DNA from: an uncultured Dokdonia sp.
GTDB lineage: Bacteria; Bacteroidota; Bacteroidia; Flavobacteriales; Flavobacteriaceae
NCBI RefSeq assembly: GCF_937910895.1
Contig: NZ_CALEMI010000141.1
Span: forward strand, 1-60,989
Length of the DNA: 60,989 nucleotides
Direction of reading: 5' to 3'
This document shows, one piece after another, positions 36,180-45,487 of the stretch. The notes beneath the pieces are model-generated. The model was not told the DNA's origin. It was given only the letters and a program-made list of their open reading frames with translations, and did no database searches. Each line of letters opens with the position of its first letter. Position 1 is the first letter of the stretch. A program made the translations under genes and the position numbers.

Positions 36180-36205
36180 GCTTTCGCGAAACTGCCGCCA
36201 GCAAG
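36180..36205. repeat. Palindrome broken on its right arm
   Basis: GCTTTCGCGAAA runs directly into CTGCCGCCAGCAAGC, which resembles the CCTGCC/GGCAGG repeat seen inside the copy at 51286-51325. Confidence 0.6.
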
Positions 36206-36239
36206 CAAAAATAAACTTGTCTAACTTGTTTGTATATCA

Positions 36240-37409
36240 TCAATCGCACCCAACATACGGTTGTGCAAACTCCATAGGGTTCTTTGCCCAAGTCAATGTG
36301 ATTTTATCTCTAGAAATTGTTGGATTTTCAGGAACTGCCGCTGTGTAGGGATCGCCTATACAAAAGCCCACCGAATCAAACTCTAATTTTCCGCTTTTCA
36401 TTACCGTAATCGTACTATATCCAAAGAAAGGAGCGGCTCCTTCGCTTCCGCCATTCCCCGCTACAATTTGGTACGTTCCCCCACCTAAATTATCATTGAT
36501 GGGTTGCCAGCGTTGGTAATCATGTACATGGGCAGAGAGTAATGCTGCCACATGATTTTCTTGAAATACAGGCCACAATTCGGGTCCTTGTGGTAACCCA
36601 TGGTGTCCTGTTTCTGTTTTTCCATCTACGTAATAGGGACGATGCGCCAATACAAAAATATGTTCGACGCTTGCATCTGCTTTATAGGCTTTTACTTGAT
36701 CTGTTACCCATTGTGCAGGAACCTGTCCTTCTAAGCCTAATCCGTGAGGATTATCTGGGCTATCTGGATTATACGTATCTGAGTTCATTACGATAAATCC
36801 TACGTTATGACGTTTAAAAGCAAATGTAAGTCGGTTATCCATCGTATCAGAACTCGGTGCCGTGACGCGTCCAGAAGGCATATACGGTTTCATGTAATTC
36901 AGCCAAATGTCGGTACTTCCTTTAAGTGGAAACTCCTTCCATTTTCCATTTTTATGATGCTTTGTTTTTACTTTTTTAGCATATAACATCTCATGATTCC
37001 CAGGTACTGCAACAAGTTCGATCCCAGAAGAACTAAACGCATCACTTTTATACAAAGATTCCCATGCTTTAAGCTGACTATCAAGATTGGGTAATGTTGT
37101 TTCTGCTAATACCAGATCTCCTAAAAAGAAAAACAATTCTGGCTGATCTTGGGTTACCGTCAATTCTTTAAAAATACGTTGTAGCGCATACTTATTAGCC
37201 GTAGATGGAATGGAGTCTACCGCATCACCACTATTCACACGATTACATCCCATAAATGAGAAGCTAAAAATAGGTGTGTCTTCTGCTATATTTTCTTCAG
37301 AAATGACTTCTGTCGCTACGTCTGTAGCGGTATTAGCATCAGTGTTTGATTTACAACTATGAAATACAATTGAAAGTATACAGACACTTAGTACATGACG
37401 AATTTTCAT
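36240..37409 (-). CDS. Calcineurin-like metallophosphoesterase, lipoprotein
   Basis: A 389-residue lipoprotein (FHSCKSN) with the metallophosphoesterase pattern: FLGDLVLAE, VPGNHEMLY, AHRPYY and SAHVHDYQRW supply the two-metal ligands. The layout resembles purple-acid-phosphatase-like enzymes of the envelope. I chose MKIRHVLSV at 37409; the longer frame adds 12 residues before the signal peptide. It stands alone between a broken palindrome and a pair of folded repeats. Confidence 0.82.
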   Translation of the reverse strand: MKIRHVLSVCILSIVFHSCKSNTDANTATDVATEVISEENIAEDTPIFSFSFMGCNRVNSGDAVDSIPSTANKYALQRIFKELTVTQDQPELFFFLGDLVLAETTLPNLDSQLKAWESLYKSDAFSSSGIELVAVPGNHEMLYAKKVKTKHHKNGKWKEFPLKGSTDIWLNYMKPYMPSGRVTAPSSDTMDNRLTFAFKRHNVGFIVMNSDTYNPDSPDNPHGLGLEGQVPAQWVTDQVKAYKADASVEHIFVLAHRPYYVDGKTETGHHGLPQGPELWPVFQENHVAALLSAHVHDYQRWQPINDNLGGGTYQIVAGNGGSEGAAPFFGYSTITVMKSGKLEFDSVGFCIGDPYTAAVPENPTISRDKITLTWAKNPMEFAQPYVGCD

Positions 37410-37575
37410 ATTTGATGGTTTTACAGCTATATATTTTGCGTTCATATTGCTTATGAGAAGGTACTAAAATATAGAAATTCAAAATGATATCTATAGGTAT
37501 AATTACGCATATACAAATTGTATAAATCGCTAGATATAGAATAAGTAGGCTTGTTAATAAAAGATATGAACCATA

Positions 37576-37652
37576 GATCCTACCAAAAAAAGGCGGGATT
37601 CCTTCAACTAGCCGTTTTGAATGCGCCTTTCAGGCTTTGATAAACGACGTTC
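37576..37652 (+). repeat. Folded intergenic repeat, copy A (diverged)
   Basis: Starts GATCCTACC, has a CC/GG first stem ending GGCGGGATT, then TTCAACTAGC and a GTTTT...AAAC second stem. It is the most diverged of four copies and lies immediately before copy B. The rest of 37446-37575 is A+T rich with no gene. Confidence 0.6.
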
Positions 37653-37653
37653 A

Positions 37654-37734
37654 GATCCCGCTAAAAAGCGGGATTAGTTCAACTAGCCGTTTTAAATTCG
37701 TTGCTTCGCAACTTTTTAAAACAGCGTTTCACTA
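37654..37734 (+). repeat. Folded intergenic repeat, copy B
   Basis: Stem 1 is ATCCCGCT-AAAA-AGCGGGAT; then TAGTTCAACTAGC, a second stem GTTTTAAA/TTTAAAAC around TTGCTTCGCAA, and AGCGTTTCACTA. Its last bases contain the stop codon of the hydrolase gene on the other strand. Confidence 0.75.
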
Positions 37735-39102
37735 ATAGAATTTTGATTTGCCTAGATAGGCTTTAATAATGGCGTTCCACTCTTCGCCTATTCGTAAGGC
37801 AGTAGTACCATCTATATTATAGAGAAATTCATAATCTGTAAATCCGCTTTTGAGTAATTCTTCTAAGTAAAACAAGGATGCATTTGCATCCCCTTCTTTA
37901 GCACTTAGTGAGATGGCATTGATAAAAGCTTGCTGATTGTTAGGATCTACCAGCGTTCGCAACACATTCATAAAAAGTAATTTCTCTATTTTAGGATTTT
38001 GTTTTAAAATCTCTTGGTATTGATCTTCTACCAATGTTTTTACAAATCCCTTTAAACGAATCGATGCTTTGCGTTCTTGATCGTTAGAAGCGGTACTGTC
38101 AATTTTTTGGTCAAGATCATTCATTTGAAAACTCCACCATCCCAAATTATCAAAATAAGAGTTTTTAGCATCTTCAGTAAGATAATATTGAAAATCTTCT
38201 GCCAATAAAATTTCTGCATATTTTACAGATGTCTGTCTCGTACGTTTTGCTTTAAAAGCAGCATTACTTCGGATGGTTCTTAATAAATCCTTTTGTGAAT
38301 CTATATCTACCAGCCCTTTGTATTGCTTCCTTAAATCCTGTACAAAACTAAAAGCAGCTAAATGTTTTTGCTGTCTGTATAATAATTCGCCAAAAGCAAG
38401 ATCGCTTCCATAATATGTTTGCACTACGTCTTCAGGTGTGTTTTTTGTGAGTAAGATATCGACCATCGCTGCCGACAGAAATCCAGCTTCAGGCCAATCG
38501 GCACCACCATTGTACTCATAATATCCTGAAAAACTATTGCTGGACCGGAGTATATTTTGATACCCTCTTAGCTTATAATAATTAGGATTTTCATCACCAG
38601 ATATTAATGTAAGTTTAATTCCTGAATCTTTTTTAAAGATGGTATTATCTAGAAAAATATCATTGACGGCAATCACTCCTTTAATTTTCTGAGTGGTATA
38701 CGCTCCTGCACTCGCCACCAATGCACCATCTCCTCTCCCAGCAAGAATAATTTGTGTCGCATCTATCGCATAGCGTTGATACACCGTATTGATCAATTTT
38801 TCTGTTCTTTTGAGTCCCGCTTTTAAAGAATCTTTAATCGCAAAATTAGCGCCTACAATAATACTATTAGTTAGTTCTGCTCCTATCGTAAACTGTTGCA
38901 CTGCCTTATCACCTTCATTTGTTTCGTCAAAAATAAATACCACAGGATGACTTCGGTTTTCATCATAGTTTCTGGGAAGGTATAATGCGTATGTATCCTT
39001 TTGATCGTCACCTAAAGCGACAGAAGAAACAATAGTTCCTGGAACAATCTCTTGTCCTAAAACAGGTATCGTGATGAAGAGAAAAAAGAGTAGAAAACGC
39101 AT
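37732..39102 (-). CDS. Alpha/beta-hydrolase-fold secreted protein lacking the nucleophile
   Basis: A 456-residue exported protein (signal peptide to VLGQ) with an N-terminal esterase D/PHB-depolymerase-like hydrolase half: VFIFDE, then ILAGRGDGALVA at the nucleophile elbow. In active members this elbow is GxSxG; here Gly occupies the Ser position (GRGDG), so hydrolase activity is doubtful. The C-terminal half is helical and unlike anything I recognise. Start at 39102 chosen for the signal peptide. Divergent from the M14 peptidase gene. Confidence 0.65.
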   Translation of the reverse strand: MRFLLFFLFITIPVLGQEIVPGTIVSSVALGDDQKDTYALYLPRNYDENRSHPVVFIFDETNEGDKAVQQFTIGAELTNSIIVGANFAIKDSLKAGLKRTEKLINTVYQRYAIDATQIILAGRGDGALVASAGAYTTQKIKGVIAVNDIFLDNTIFKKDSGIKLTLISGDENPNYYKLRGYQNILRSSNSFSGYYEYNGGADWPEAGFLSAAMVDILLTKNTPEDVVQTYYGSDLAFGELLYRQQKHLAAFSFVQDLRKQYKGLVDIDSQKDLLRTIRSNAAFKAKRTRQTSVKYAEILLAEDFQYYLTEDAKNSYFDNLGWWSFQMNDLDQKIDSTASNDQERKASIRLKGFVKTLVEDQYQEILKQNPKIEKLLFMNVLRTLVDPNNQQAFINAISLSAKEGDANASLFYLEELLKSGFTDYEFLYNIDGTTALRIGEEWNAIIKAYLGKSKFY

Positions 39103-39235
39103 AAGCAATTTTAAATTTTCAACAATCAATATCAAATATCGTGCAAGAAATAGTTATATAAAAAAATAAATGAACTTATATTCAGAGCAATCCTGTTATT
39201 TTTTAATTATTTTTAGTCAACTAAAACTTTTGTGT

Positions 39236-41749
39236 ATGAAACGCTCATTACTCGTTATTATTCTTCTTTTATCCGCTTTCGCGAAAGCGCAAGACTACTA
39301 CTTTGCAAAATATACTCCCTTCCAGCAAAATATTCCGACACCAGAACAGTATCTGGGCTATGGTATTGGAGACCAACATACCCGTCATGATCAGATTGTT
39401 TCCTATCTAGAAAAACTCGCTGAAGTATCTGACCGAGCGACCATTATAGAATACGGTCGTACGCATGAAGGCAGAAAACTGGTGATGTTTACGGTCACCA
39501 CACCAGAGAATCATACCAATCTAGCCAGTATCAAGCAACAACACCTTGCCTTTACCAATACCTCACAAAAAGTCAGCAACTATGACCAAGTTCCTATTTT
39601 TATACAATTGGGCTATAATGTACACGGGAATGAGCCTTCTAGTTCTGAAGCTGCTTTATTAACCGCCTATACCCTAGTTGCTTCTGAGCATCCAGAAGTA
39701 GTAAACTATAGAAAAAATGCTATTATTTTTATAGACCCCACCATAAACCCTGATGGTCGTGATCGCCACACCCAATGGGCAAATAGTTTTAAGGGATCAC
39801 CTCTTGTATCTGATAATATCGATGCAGAGCATACCGAAATGTGGCCACGCGGACGTACCAATCATTATTGGTTTGACTTAAATCGTGACTGGTTACTCGG
39901 TATCAACCCTGAAAGTAGAGGTAAATTAAACTGGTATCATGAGTGGTATCCAAATGTGGTGACTGATTTTCATGAAATGGGAACCAACAGTACGCACTTC
40001 TTTGAACCGATGGTACCCATAGGAAGCCTTGATCCGATTATGCCTAAAGAAAATTATGAGGATCTCAACGATTTGTTTGCTCCTTATTTTTCGGATGCGT
40101 TGGATCAGATTGGTTCTTTCTATTTTACCAAAGAAGCCTTTGACGGTACCTATCCTGGCTATGGAAGTTCGTATCCAGATTTGCAAGGCGCCTTAGCGCT
40201 CCTTTTTGAGCAAGCTAGTAGTAGAGGGCATTTACAAGATACCGATTTTGGAACCATCTCTTTTCCGTTTACCATTCGGAATCAGTATACCTCTGGTTTT
40301 GCCACTGTAAAAGCAGCAGTTGAAAATAAAGCGCAGTTACGTAAATACCAGCAGGATTTCTTTGTTTCCGCTTTCGCGAAAGCAAAAACAGATCAAGCAA
40401 CCGCCTACGAATTTGGAGACCCTAAAGATCGTAATCGTACCAAAGCCTTTATAGACAAACTGCTTTTACACCGTATCAAAACGTATAAAAAAGGAGATGG
40501 TACGTACGTCGTACCTGTTGCACAACCACAAAAACGGATGGTCCAATCGTTCTTTGAAACCTATAGTAAATACCGAGATAGTGTCTATTATGACGCGAGT
40601 GCTTGGAGTGTCGCTAACTTTTATAATATGCGTTCTAAAGCGCTAAGCAGTGCGCCAAGTTTACAAAATGAAATCACTAGCACCGATAATCTTGCGACAG
40701 TCACACCTGTTTCTAAAACGGGATATGCGTATTTAATTAATTATGATGATTATAACGCTCCTGCCTTGTTAAATCATTTACAACAAAAAGGCATTGTTGT
40801 TTCTACAGCATTTAAGCCGTTTACTGCCAAAACACAAAGCGGTACTATCGATTTTAATTATGGGACACTGATGGTACCTGTAAGCAGACAATCACTAGAT
40901 GCTGATGAAGTATTTACCATTATTTCGGAAGCACAACAACGTTTTCAAGTGCCTATCTATGCGACCAATACTGGTTTTAGCGTCAAAGGAATTGATTTAG
41001 GAAGTCGCAACTTTGCGAAGGTAGACACGCCGAAAGCAATGATGCTTATTGGTAATGGTACAAGTTCAACAGAAGCTGGAGAGGTTTGGCATTTACTAGA
41101 CACACGTGTCCACATGCCGATCACAAAAGTACTTATGGATAATTTCAGAGCTGTTAATTTAACTGACTATAACACCTTAGTGATGGTTTCTGGGAATTAT
41201 AATAATCTCTCAGAAAACGAGGTAAAAAATATCAAAGATTGGGTGTCACAAGGAAATACGCTTATTACCATTGGACGTGCTGTTTCATGGGCAATCAATA
41301 AAAAGGTGGCTACTGGAAAACTCACTGAAAAGAAAAAAGATACCACCAAAGTGACCGAACGTAAAAACTATGTAGATGAAGATCCTAATCGTGGGAAACA
41401 ACGTCTGGGAGGTGCTATTTTTGAAGTCGACTTAGATGTAACACATCCATTAGGATTTGGTTATACAGCTCGTGAGCTTCCTGTTTATAAAAATAATAAT
41501 GTATGGTTAGCTCCTAGTGAAGATGAATACAATACTGTAGCCAAGTATACTAAAGAGCCACATATTGATGGATTTATCTCAGATGAGAACTTAGAGGATA
41601 ATTTAAAGCCTTCAGCATCGCTGGTGGTGAGTCCGCAAGGTCAAGGTCGCGTGATTCTCTTTGCCGATAACCCCAACTTTAGAGGTAGTTGGTATGGTAC
41701 GAATAAACTATTTTTAAATGCGTTGTTCTTTGGGAGTTTGATTAACTAA
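39236..41749 (+). CDS. M14 family zinc carboxypeptidase, secreted
   Basis: An 837-residue peptidase with signal peptide ending AFAKA/Q. The M14 domain has VHGNEPSSSEA (first zinc His and Glu), DPTINPDGRDR, and VTDFHEMG with the third zinc ligand. It is followed by a GATase-like region (about 620-700) and a beta-rich C-terminal domain, as in other large flavobacterial M14 proteins. I chose the start at 39236; the upstream ATG at 39170 would put 22 residues before the signal peptide. Two palindrome copies lie inside it, one at the signal peptide and one at 40370-40383 (SAFAKAKTD). Its last 40 bp and the following 50 bp are repeated 145 bp downstream. Confidence 0.88.
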   Translation: MKRSLLVIILLLSAFAKAQDYYFAKYTPFQQNIPTPEQYLGYGIGDQHTRHDQIVSYLEKLAEVSDRATIIEYGRTHEGRKLVMFTVTTPENHTNLASIKQQHLAFTNTSQKVSNYDQVPIFIQLGYNVHGNEPSSSEAALLTAYTLVASEHPEVVNYRKNAIIFIDPTINPDGRDRHTQWANSFKGSPLVSDNIDAEHTEMWPRGRTNHYWFDLNRDWLLGINPESRGKLNWYHEWYPNVVTDFHEMGTNSTHFFEPMVPIGSLDPIMPKENYEDLNDLFAPYFSDALDQIGSFYFTKEAFDGTYPGYGSSYPDLQGALALLFEQASSRGHLQDTDFGTISFPFTIRNQYTSGFATVKAAVENKAQLRKYQQDFFVSAFAKAKTDQATAYEFGDPKDRNRTKAFIDKLLLHRIKTYKKGDGTYVVPVAQPQKRMVQSFFETYSKYRDSVYYDASAWSVANFYNMRSKALSSAPSLQNEITSTDNLATVTPVSKTGYAYLINYDDYNAPALLNHLQQKGIVVSTAFKPFTAKTQSGTIDFNYGTLMVPVSRQSLDADEVFTIISEAQQRFQVPIYATNTGFSVKGIDLGSRNFAKVDTPKAMMLIGNGTSSTEAGEVWHLLDTRVHMPITKVLMDNFRAVNLTDYNTLVMVSGNYNNLSENEVKNIKDWVSQGNTLITIGRAVSWAINKKVATGKLTEKKKDTTKVTERKNYVDEDPNRGKQRLGGAIFEVDLDVTHPLGFGYTARELPVYKNNNVWLAPSEDEYNTVAKYTKEPHIDGFISDENLEDNLKPSASLVVSPQGQGRVILFADNPNFRGSWYGTNKLFLNALFFGSLIN
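39275..39288. repeat. Palindrome, exact, in M14 signal peptide
   Basis: Read as SAFAKA immediately before the predicted cleavage site at Gln. Confidence 0.9.
40370..40383. repeat. Palindrome, exact, inside M14 gene
   Basis: Read as SAFAKAKTD between the peptidase and later domains. Confidence 0.9.
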
Positions 41750-41930
41750 TATCTCGTATATGCCAACGTGGATGTTGGTGGTTGTTATTTGTTTTTTGTA
41801 AAATGCGAAGCACAAAAAAGAAATAACTTTCCGTTACTCAGCCTTCTATAAGTTATTTTTAAATGCGTTGTTCTTTGGGAGTTTGATTAACTAATATCTT
41901 ATATATACCAACGTGGATGTTGGTGGTTAT
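41708..41930 (+). repeat. Direct repeat of the M14 gene's 3' end
   Basis: About 75-80 bp covering the end of the peptidase gene and the sequence after its stop (41711-41790) recurs at 41856-41930 with a few changes. The 65 bp between are unique, and a palindrome copy begins about 10 bp after the second unit. The second unit cannot be expressed as part of the enzyme. Confidence 0.85.
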
Positions 41931-41939
41931 GTTTAATAC

Positions 41940-41953
41940 GCTTTCGCGAAAGC
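41940..41953. repeat. Palindrome, exact, after the M14 direct repeat
   Basis: Begins about 10 bp beyond the second unit of the 3'-end duplication. Confidence 0.9.
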
Positions 41954-42062
41954 AAAATATTCCTATTCCCCGTCCTTAAAGGGTGGGAATATTAGCTCAG
42001 AAATCACTTTAAAATTTTTGGTGTATTGATGAAAATGAATATCACAAATCTAAAATAAATTA

Positions 42063-42752
42063 ATGAATGAAAATTTAATAGCAACATTAATCCTCTTGGT
42101 ATACTTTTCACCCGTTTTTTATCAATTAAGAATCGTTATTAAGGAAAGTAAAAAAGGAAACCGCATACCATTAAGAAAGTTTTTAAAATTTTTGAAATAC
42201 AGTTTTTTAATTCTAATTCCAATACTTATTGGTTTTACAATTTTAAGTCACACAAATTTCTTGAATTACGAAAGACCCTTGACTTTTGATAAATATGATC
42301 AAATTACCTTTGAAAATTTTAGAGGATTGGAGTTTTTTAAAAAATCATTATATGGCAATGAAAGATTTGCTTACGTAGTAACATCTATTGAAAGTGATAT
42401 TAATGATGACTCTGTAATCATTCAATCTTTATTCTATCCTTCACGTTCATTTGTTTATAAAAAAAATATGAATAGTAAAGAGCTTTTAAATCACGAAAAA
42501 TACCACATAAAAATTACAGAACTGTTCACTCGAAAGGCGAAAGAGAAAATATCAAATCTTAATCAATTTGAAAAAGAGGAAATTGAAAAGATAATTAAAG
42601 AAATAAAAAAAGACGAAAGGAAGTTTCAAAAAGAATATGATTATGACACTTTCCACAGCTATGTTTTAAGCGAACAAAAAAGATACGAGAAAGAAGTTGA
42701 TAGTTTACTAAATTTACTGACTGAATATAAAAAACCAAAAATTCAATTTTAA
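42063..42752 (+). CDS. Hypothetical membrane protein with charged C-terminus
   Basis: I do not recognise this 229-residue protein. Two hydrophobic segments (about 5-25 and 47-68) are followed by a globular stretch and a Lys/Glu-rich, helix-prone tail (about 145-229) that could be a coiled coil. Its TAA overlaps the ATG of the next gene (TAATG), so the two are coupled. No transport or enzyme motif was seen. Confidence 0.6.
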   Translation: MNENLIATLILLVYFSPVFYQLRIVIKESKKGNRIPLRKFLKFLKYSFLILIPILIGFTILSHTNFLNYERPLTFDKYDQITFENFRGLEFFKKSLYGNERFAYVVTSIESDINDDSVIIQSLFYPSRSFVYKKNMNSKELLNHEKYHIKITELFTRKAKEKISNLNQFEKEEIEKIIKEIKKDERKFQKEYDYDTFHSYVLSEQKRYEKEVDSLLNLLTEYKKPKIQF

Positions 42753-43507
42753 TGACAAGAATTAAAATTATCCTATTTGCCGCACTATGTATTACACTTA
42801 CAAGTTGTAAAACTGAAGAACATGAATTTCCACTCGATAAAAGATATTGGGATGTAAATGATTACGACAATGTAATCCTTGAATTAAATTATGGGTATGA
42901 AAGTGATGAAAAACTTCCAACTTTTAATAATCCAGAAACTCGGATTATTGTAGAAAAACTTACTGACCAACAAAATTTTAAAATTGTACTTGATGACAAC
43001 GAATTAGGTTTAAAACATAGAAATGATGTTGCTGAAAAATTCTTTAAAGAATGGAGAGATATGAATAATATCTATGATGCTATTGACAGAAAAGACCAAT
43101 ATCTATATGATAAAGAGATGCTTGCCGTTTGGCATTTTGGATTAGAACTTCAACGTAGCTATTTTAAGCTAGGTAATGATCAAATAAAAGAAAGTGCTGA
43201 CGATCCAAACACTGCGGGAGTGAAAAACAGTATCAACTCAAATGTGGGTACTCTAATTAAAAATTACTTAATTTATTTAGATGAGATTAATAATGAAAAT
43301 GCTTTCTCAGAAGATGGAAAAATAGCATTTGCTAAAGGAATTGACATCTATTTTTCAAAATTGATAGAACTCTACCCAGATGCAAACTATAATGGAATGA
43401 AAAATAAAGCAGAATTGATGCTTAAAAAAAGTGAATCAGATAAAATAAAGACTTCACTAAATAAATTAATTGAACTAATTAAATCAAAAGAAACTAAAAA
43501 CACATAA
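42752..43507 (+). CDS. Hypothetical lipoprotein
   Basis: A 251-residue lipoprotein with lipobox ITLTSCKTE (Cys19). The rest is hydrophilic and mostly helical with no family I recognise. The start overlaps the preceding membrane protein gene by one base. A periplasmic or outer-membrane partner for that protein is plausible. Confidence 0.6.
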   Translation: MTRIKIILFAALCITLTSCKTEEHEFPLDKRYWDVNDYDNVILELNYGYESDEKLPTFNNPETRIIVEKLTDQQNFKIVLDDNELGLKHRNDVAEKFFKEWRDMNNIYDAIDRKDQYLYDKEMLAVWHFGLELQRSYFKLGNDQIKESADDPNTAGVKNSINSNVGTLIKNYLIYLDEINNENAFSEDGKIAFAKGIDIYFSKLIELYPDANYNGMKNKAELMLKKSESDKIKTSLNKLIELIKSKETKNT

Positions 43508-43635
43508 AGGTCTAACACCCTATAAAACTCATTACTAATGTAAACCTCCTTATAAAAACCTCTTCAGATTTTATTGGCTATTTTTAGTTACTAAATTAGT
43601 TAGTTGAACAACTTAATCAATCATTCATAAACATC

Positions 43636-44082
43636 TTGAAAATAATTATAAAAAGAATACTCTTAATATCCCTTATTTTGATTTCAAATCTGACATTTTC
43701 CCAAGAGGACTACCTAGAAAAAGGAAAATATATCTGGCAGCATTTTGTTCCCAAATCTGGGCAAGCTGAATTTGTACAAGGAGAATTATTAAGAGCTATC
43801 GAAAAACTTAGAGACGAAGCCCTTCGAAATGGTAATGGGAATTTTAATGAGAAATGTCATGAAATTCTAATTCAATATTTAAGAGAGAAATTGACTGATA
43901 AAGAAATTTTTGATAACAAAACAATTCAACAAATAAAAAAAGATTTAAAGAGATTGAATATTGAAAATCAACCTTATACGGATGATGATATTTATGACCG
44001 GATTAGTAACCGAATTGTTGATTGGTATTTATATTATGGAGAACAAATTAAACATAAAAAGAATTCTAAATTATATTGTTAA
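43636..44082 (+). CDS. Hypothetical small secreted protein
   Basis: A 148-residue product with a signal peptide (ILLISLILISNLTFSQ) and a helical body. The start codon is TTG; no ATG in frame keeps the signal peptide. No family recognised. It is a third small exported protein in a row, 128 bp after the lipoprotein. Confidence 0.5.
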   Translation: MKIIIKRILLISLILISNLTFSQEDYLEKGKYIWQHFVPKSGQAEFVQGELLRAIEKLRDEALRNGNGNFNEKCHEILIQYLREKLTDKEIFDNKTIQQIKKDLKRLNIENQPYTDDDIYDRISNRIVDWYLYYGEQIKHKKNSKLYC

Positions 44083-44240
44083 TCAAGATCACAGCAAATC
44101 CTATATAAGATTATTCTGCACAATCAGTACATTCAAAAAAATAATTAGAGTTAAATAAATTCTATATAACTACAACAGATTCAAATCCTAAATCATTCAA
44201 AATCAGTAGACTGCATAAGTTAAAATCTAAACATTAATAC

Positions 44241-44549
44241 ATGGAAATTAAGTATTGCTGGAGGTGCAAAATGGAAGTTCCAATGTTGAATAATGAAGAA
44301 TATGCAATCGCTTCTAAACTTTATTCCAAAGGATTAAAAGTTTTAAAGAAAAATAGACAAGAACATTTCAAAGAGGTATTAGATTATTACAATGACTTGA
44401 CTGGATTTGGAGAAACGCAACCCAATGCTATTATGCACCATGCTCTTGAATATATTGGACCAGATTGTGAATGTTGTGGAAAACCATACAGAACACCAAA
44501 AGCTATATTATGTGTAGCTTGTGGAAATAAAAGAATCACCGCTAAATAA
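44241..44549 (+). CDS. Hypothetical zinc-ribbon-like protein
   Basis: A 102-residue protein with three cysteine groups: CWRC near the N-terminus, CECCGKPYRTPKA, then CVACG near the C-terminus. These look like split zinc ribbons around a helical middle. Function unknown. Its final codons and stop begin a 64-bp tandem duplication. Confidence 0.6.
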   Translation: MEIKYCWRCKMEVPMLNNEEYAIASKLYSKGLKVLKKNRQEHFKEVLDYYNDLTGFGETQPNAIMHHALEYIGPDCECCGKPYRTPKAILCVACGNKRITAK

Positions 44550-44626
44550 AGCTTTCGCGAAAAAAGCTATATTATGTGTAGCTTGTGGAAATAAAAGAAT
44601 CACCGCTAAATAAAGCTTTCGCGAAA
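44499..44626 (+). repeat. 64-bp tandem duplication ending inside the palindrome
   Basis: Two head-to-tail copies with a 64-bp period, covering the last 50 bp of the zinc-ribbon gene plus the left part of the palindrome. The first copy's palindrome is cut after GCTTTCGCGAAA, where the second copy begins; the second copy's palindrome (44615-44628) is intact. The 210 bp that follow to the Crp-type gene hold nothing I recognise. Confidence 0.9.
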
Positions 44627-44628
44627 GC
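44615..44628. repeat. Palindrome, exact, end of the 64-bp duplication
   Basis: The intact copy of the pair; its truncated twin starts at 44551. Confidence 0.9.
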
Positions 44629-44837
44629 GGAATAAAGCTATTTGAGATTTGAAAAATATAAAATTTGATCCTATCTTCATTTGAAAATTATTTATACATT
44701 TTAAAATCTGCATGAAATACAAAACCCTACAGATTTTCCTTTGTTCTATTTTCTTTTATTAATTTAGTTCTAACATAACTACACTAGACAACTACAACAA
44801 ATTAAACACCAACCTACTTTAGCTCATTTTACAAACT

Positions 44838-45425
44838 TTGGATCCATATAAAAGCATATTAAATAACATCAGTAAATATGTTACTCTTGAAAAAGAAGAG
44901 ACAGAAAAACTCATTGCAATCATCCGAGCCACCAAGATCAAAAAACGTCAGTTTATTGACCAACCAGGGTATGTATGTCAATACAGAAATTATGTAGTTA
45001 AAGGAGCTTTTCGCTCCTATTTTATAGATGCCGAAGGAAAAGAGCATACTGTACAAATCGCTATTGAAGATTGGTTTGTAAGTGATTTTTACAGTTATAT
45101 TACACAAACCCCTGCTACCCTATTTGTAGAGGCTTTAGAAGATGCTACCATCTTCCAGATGACATACAACGATATTGAAGGACTTTGTAAAGAAATTCAC
45201 GGCTTAAGTGAATATTTCAGGATTTCTACAGAAAGAGCATTTGCTTTTTCAAGAAAAAGAGCCTTGTCTAATTTGAGTATGACCGCCGAAGAACGGTATT
45301 TGGAAATCCTAGAACGGTATCCAAATATAGTCAAGCGTGTGCCACAAAAAGTAATCGCTTCCTATTTGGGAATGACCCCTGAGTTTATGTCTAAAATCAG
45401 AAAGAACCTTACTTCAAAAACTTAA
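44838..45425 (+). CDS. Crp/Fnr family transcriptional regulator
   Basis: A 195-residue regulator with an N-terminal cyclic-nucleotide-type beta-roll (about 20-115, including VVKGAFRSYFIDAEGKEHT) and a C-terminal winged helix (VIASYLGMTPEFMSKIRKNL) typical of Bacteroidota Crp/Fnr proteins. No Cys cluster for an iron-sulfur sensor was seen. The start codon is TTG. It is followed by a peroxiredoxin and an SDR gene, which it may control; a perfect inverted repeat lies in the gap. Confidence 0.85.
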   Translation: MDPYKSILNNISKYVTLEKEETEKLIAIIRATKIKKRQFIDQPGYVCQYRNYVVKGAFRSYFIDAEGKEHTVQIAIEDWFVSDFYSYITQTPATLFVEALEDATIFQMTYNDIEGLCKEIHGLSEYFRISTERAFAFSRKRALSNLSMTAEERYLEILERYPNIVKRVPQKVIASYLGMTPEFMSKIRKNLTSKT

Positions 45426-45462
45426 TCTAGTTCAATAGTATTTCATAATCTAGTTCATTTTT

Positions 45463-45487
45463 AAAGTTGGCGTATCGCCACAACTTT
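45463..45487. promoter_or_regulatory. Inverted repeat, candidate operator for the Crp-type regulator
   Basis: AAAGTTG and CAACTTT flank 11 bases that themselves carry GCG/CGC. It lies between the regulator stop (45425) and the peroxiredoxin ATG (45525). A near-consensus -7 box CAATTTTG occurs at 45495-45502. Position and symmetry suggest a regulator site; not proven. Confidence 0.45.

Noticed and set aside
37560-37734. CRISPR array
   Set aside because: Only two diverged adjacent units of a folded repeat, no equal spacers and no cas genes in the window.
39170-39235. Earlier ATG for the M14 peptidase
   Set aside because: It would put 22 residues before a clear signal peptide; the start at 39236 fits export.
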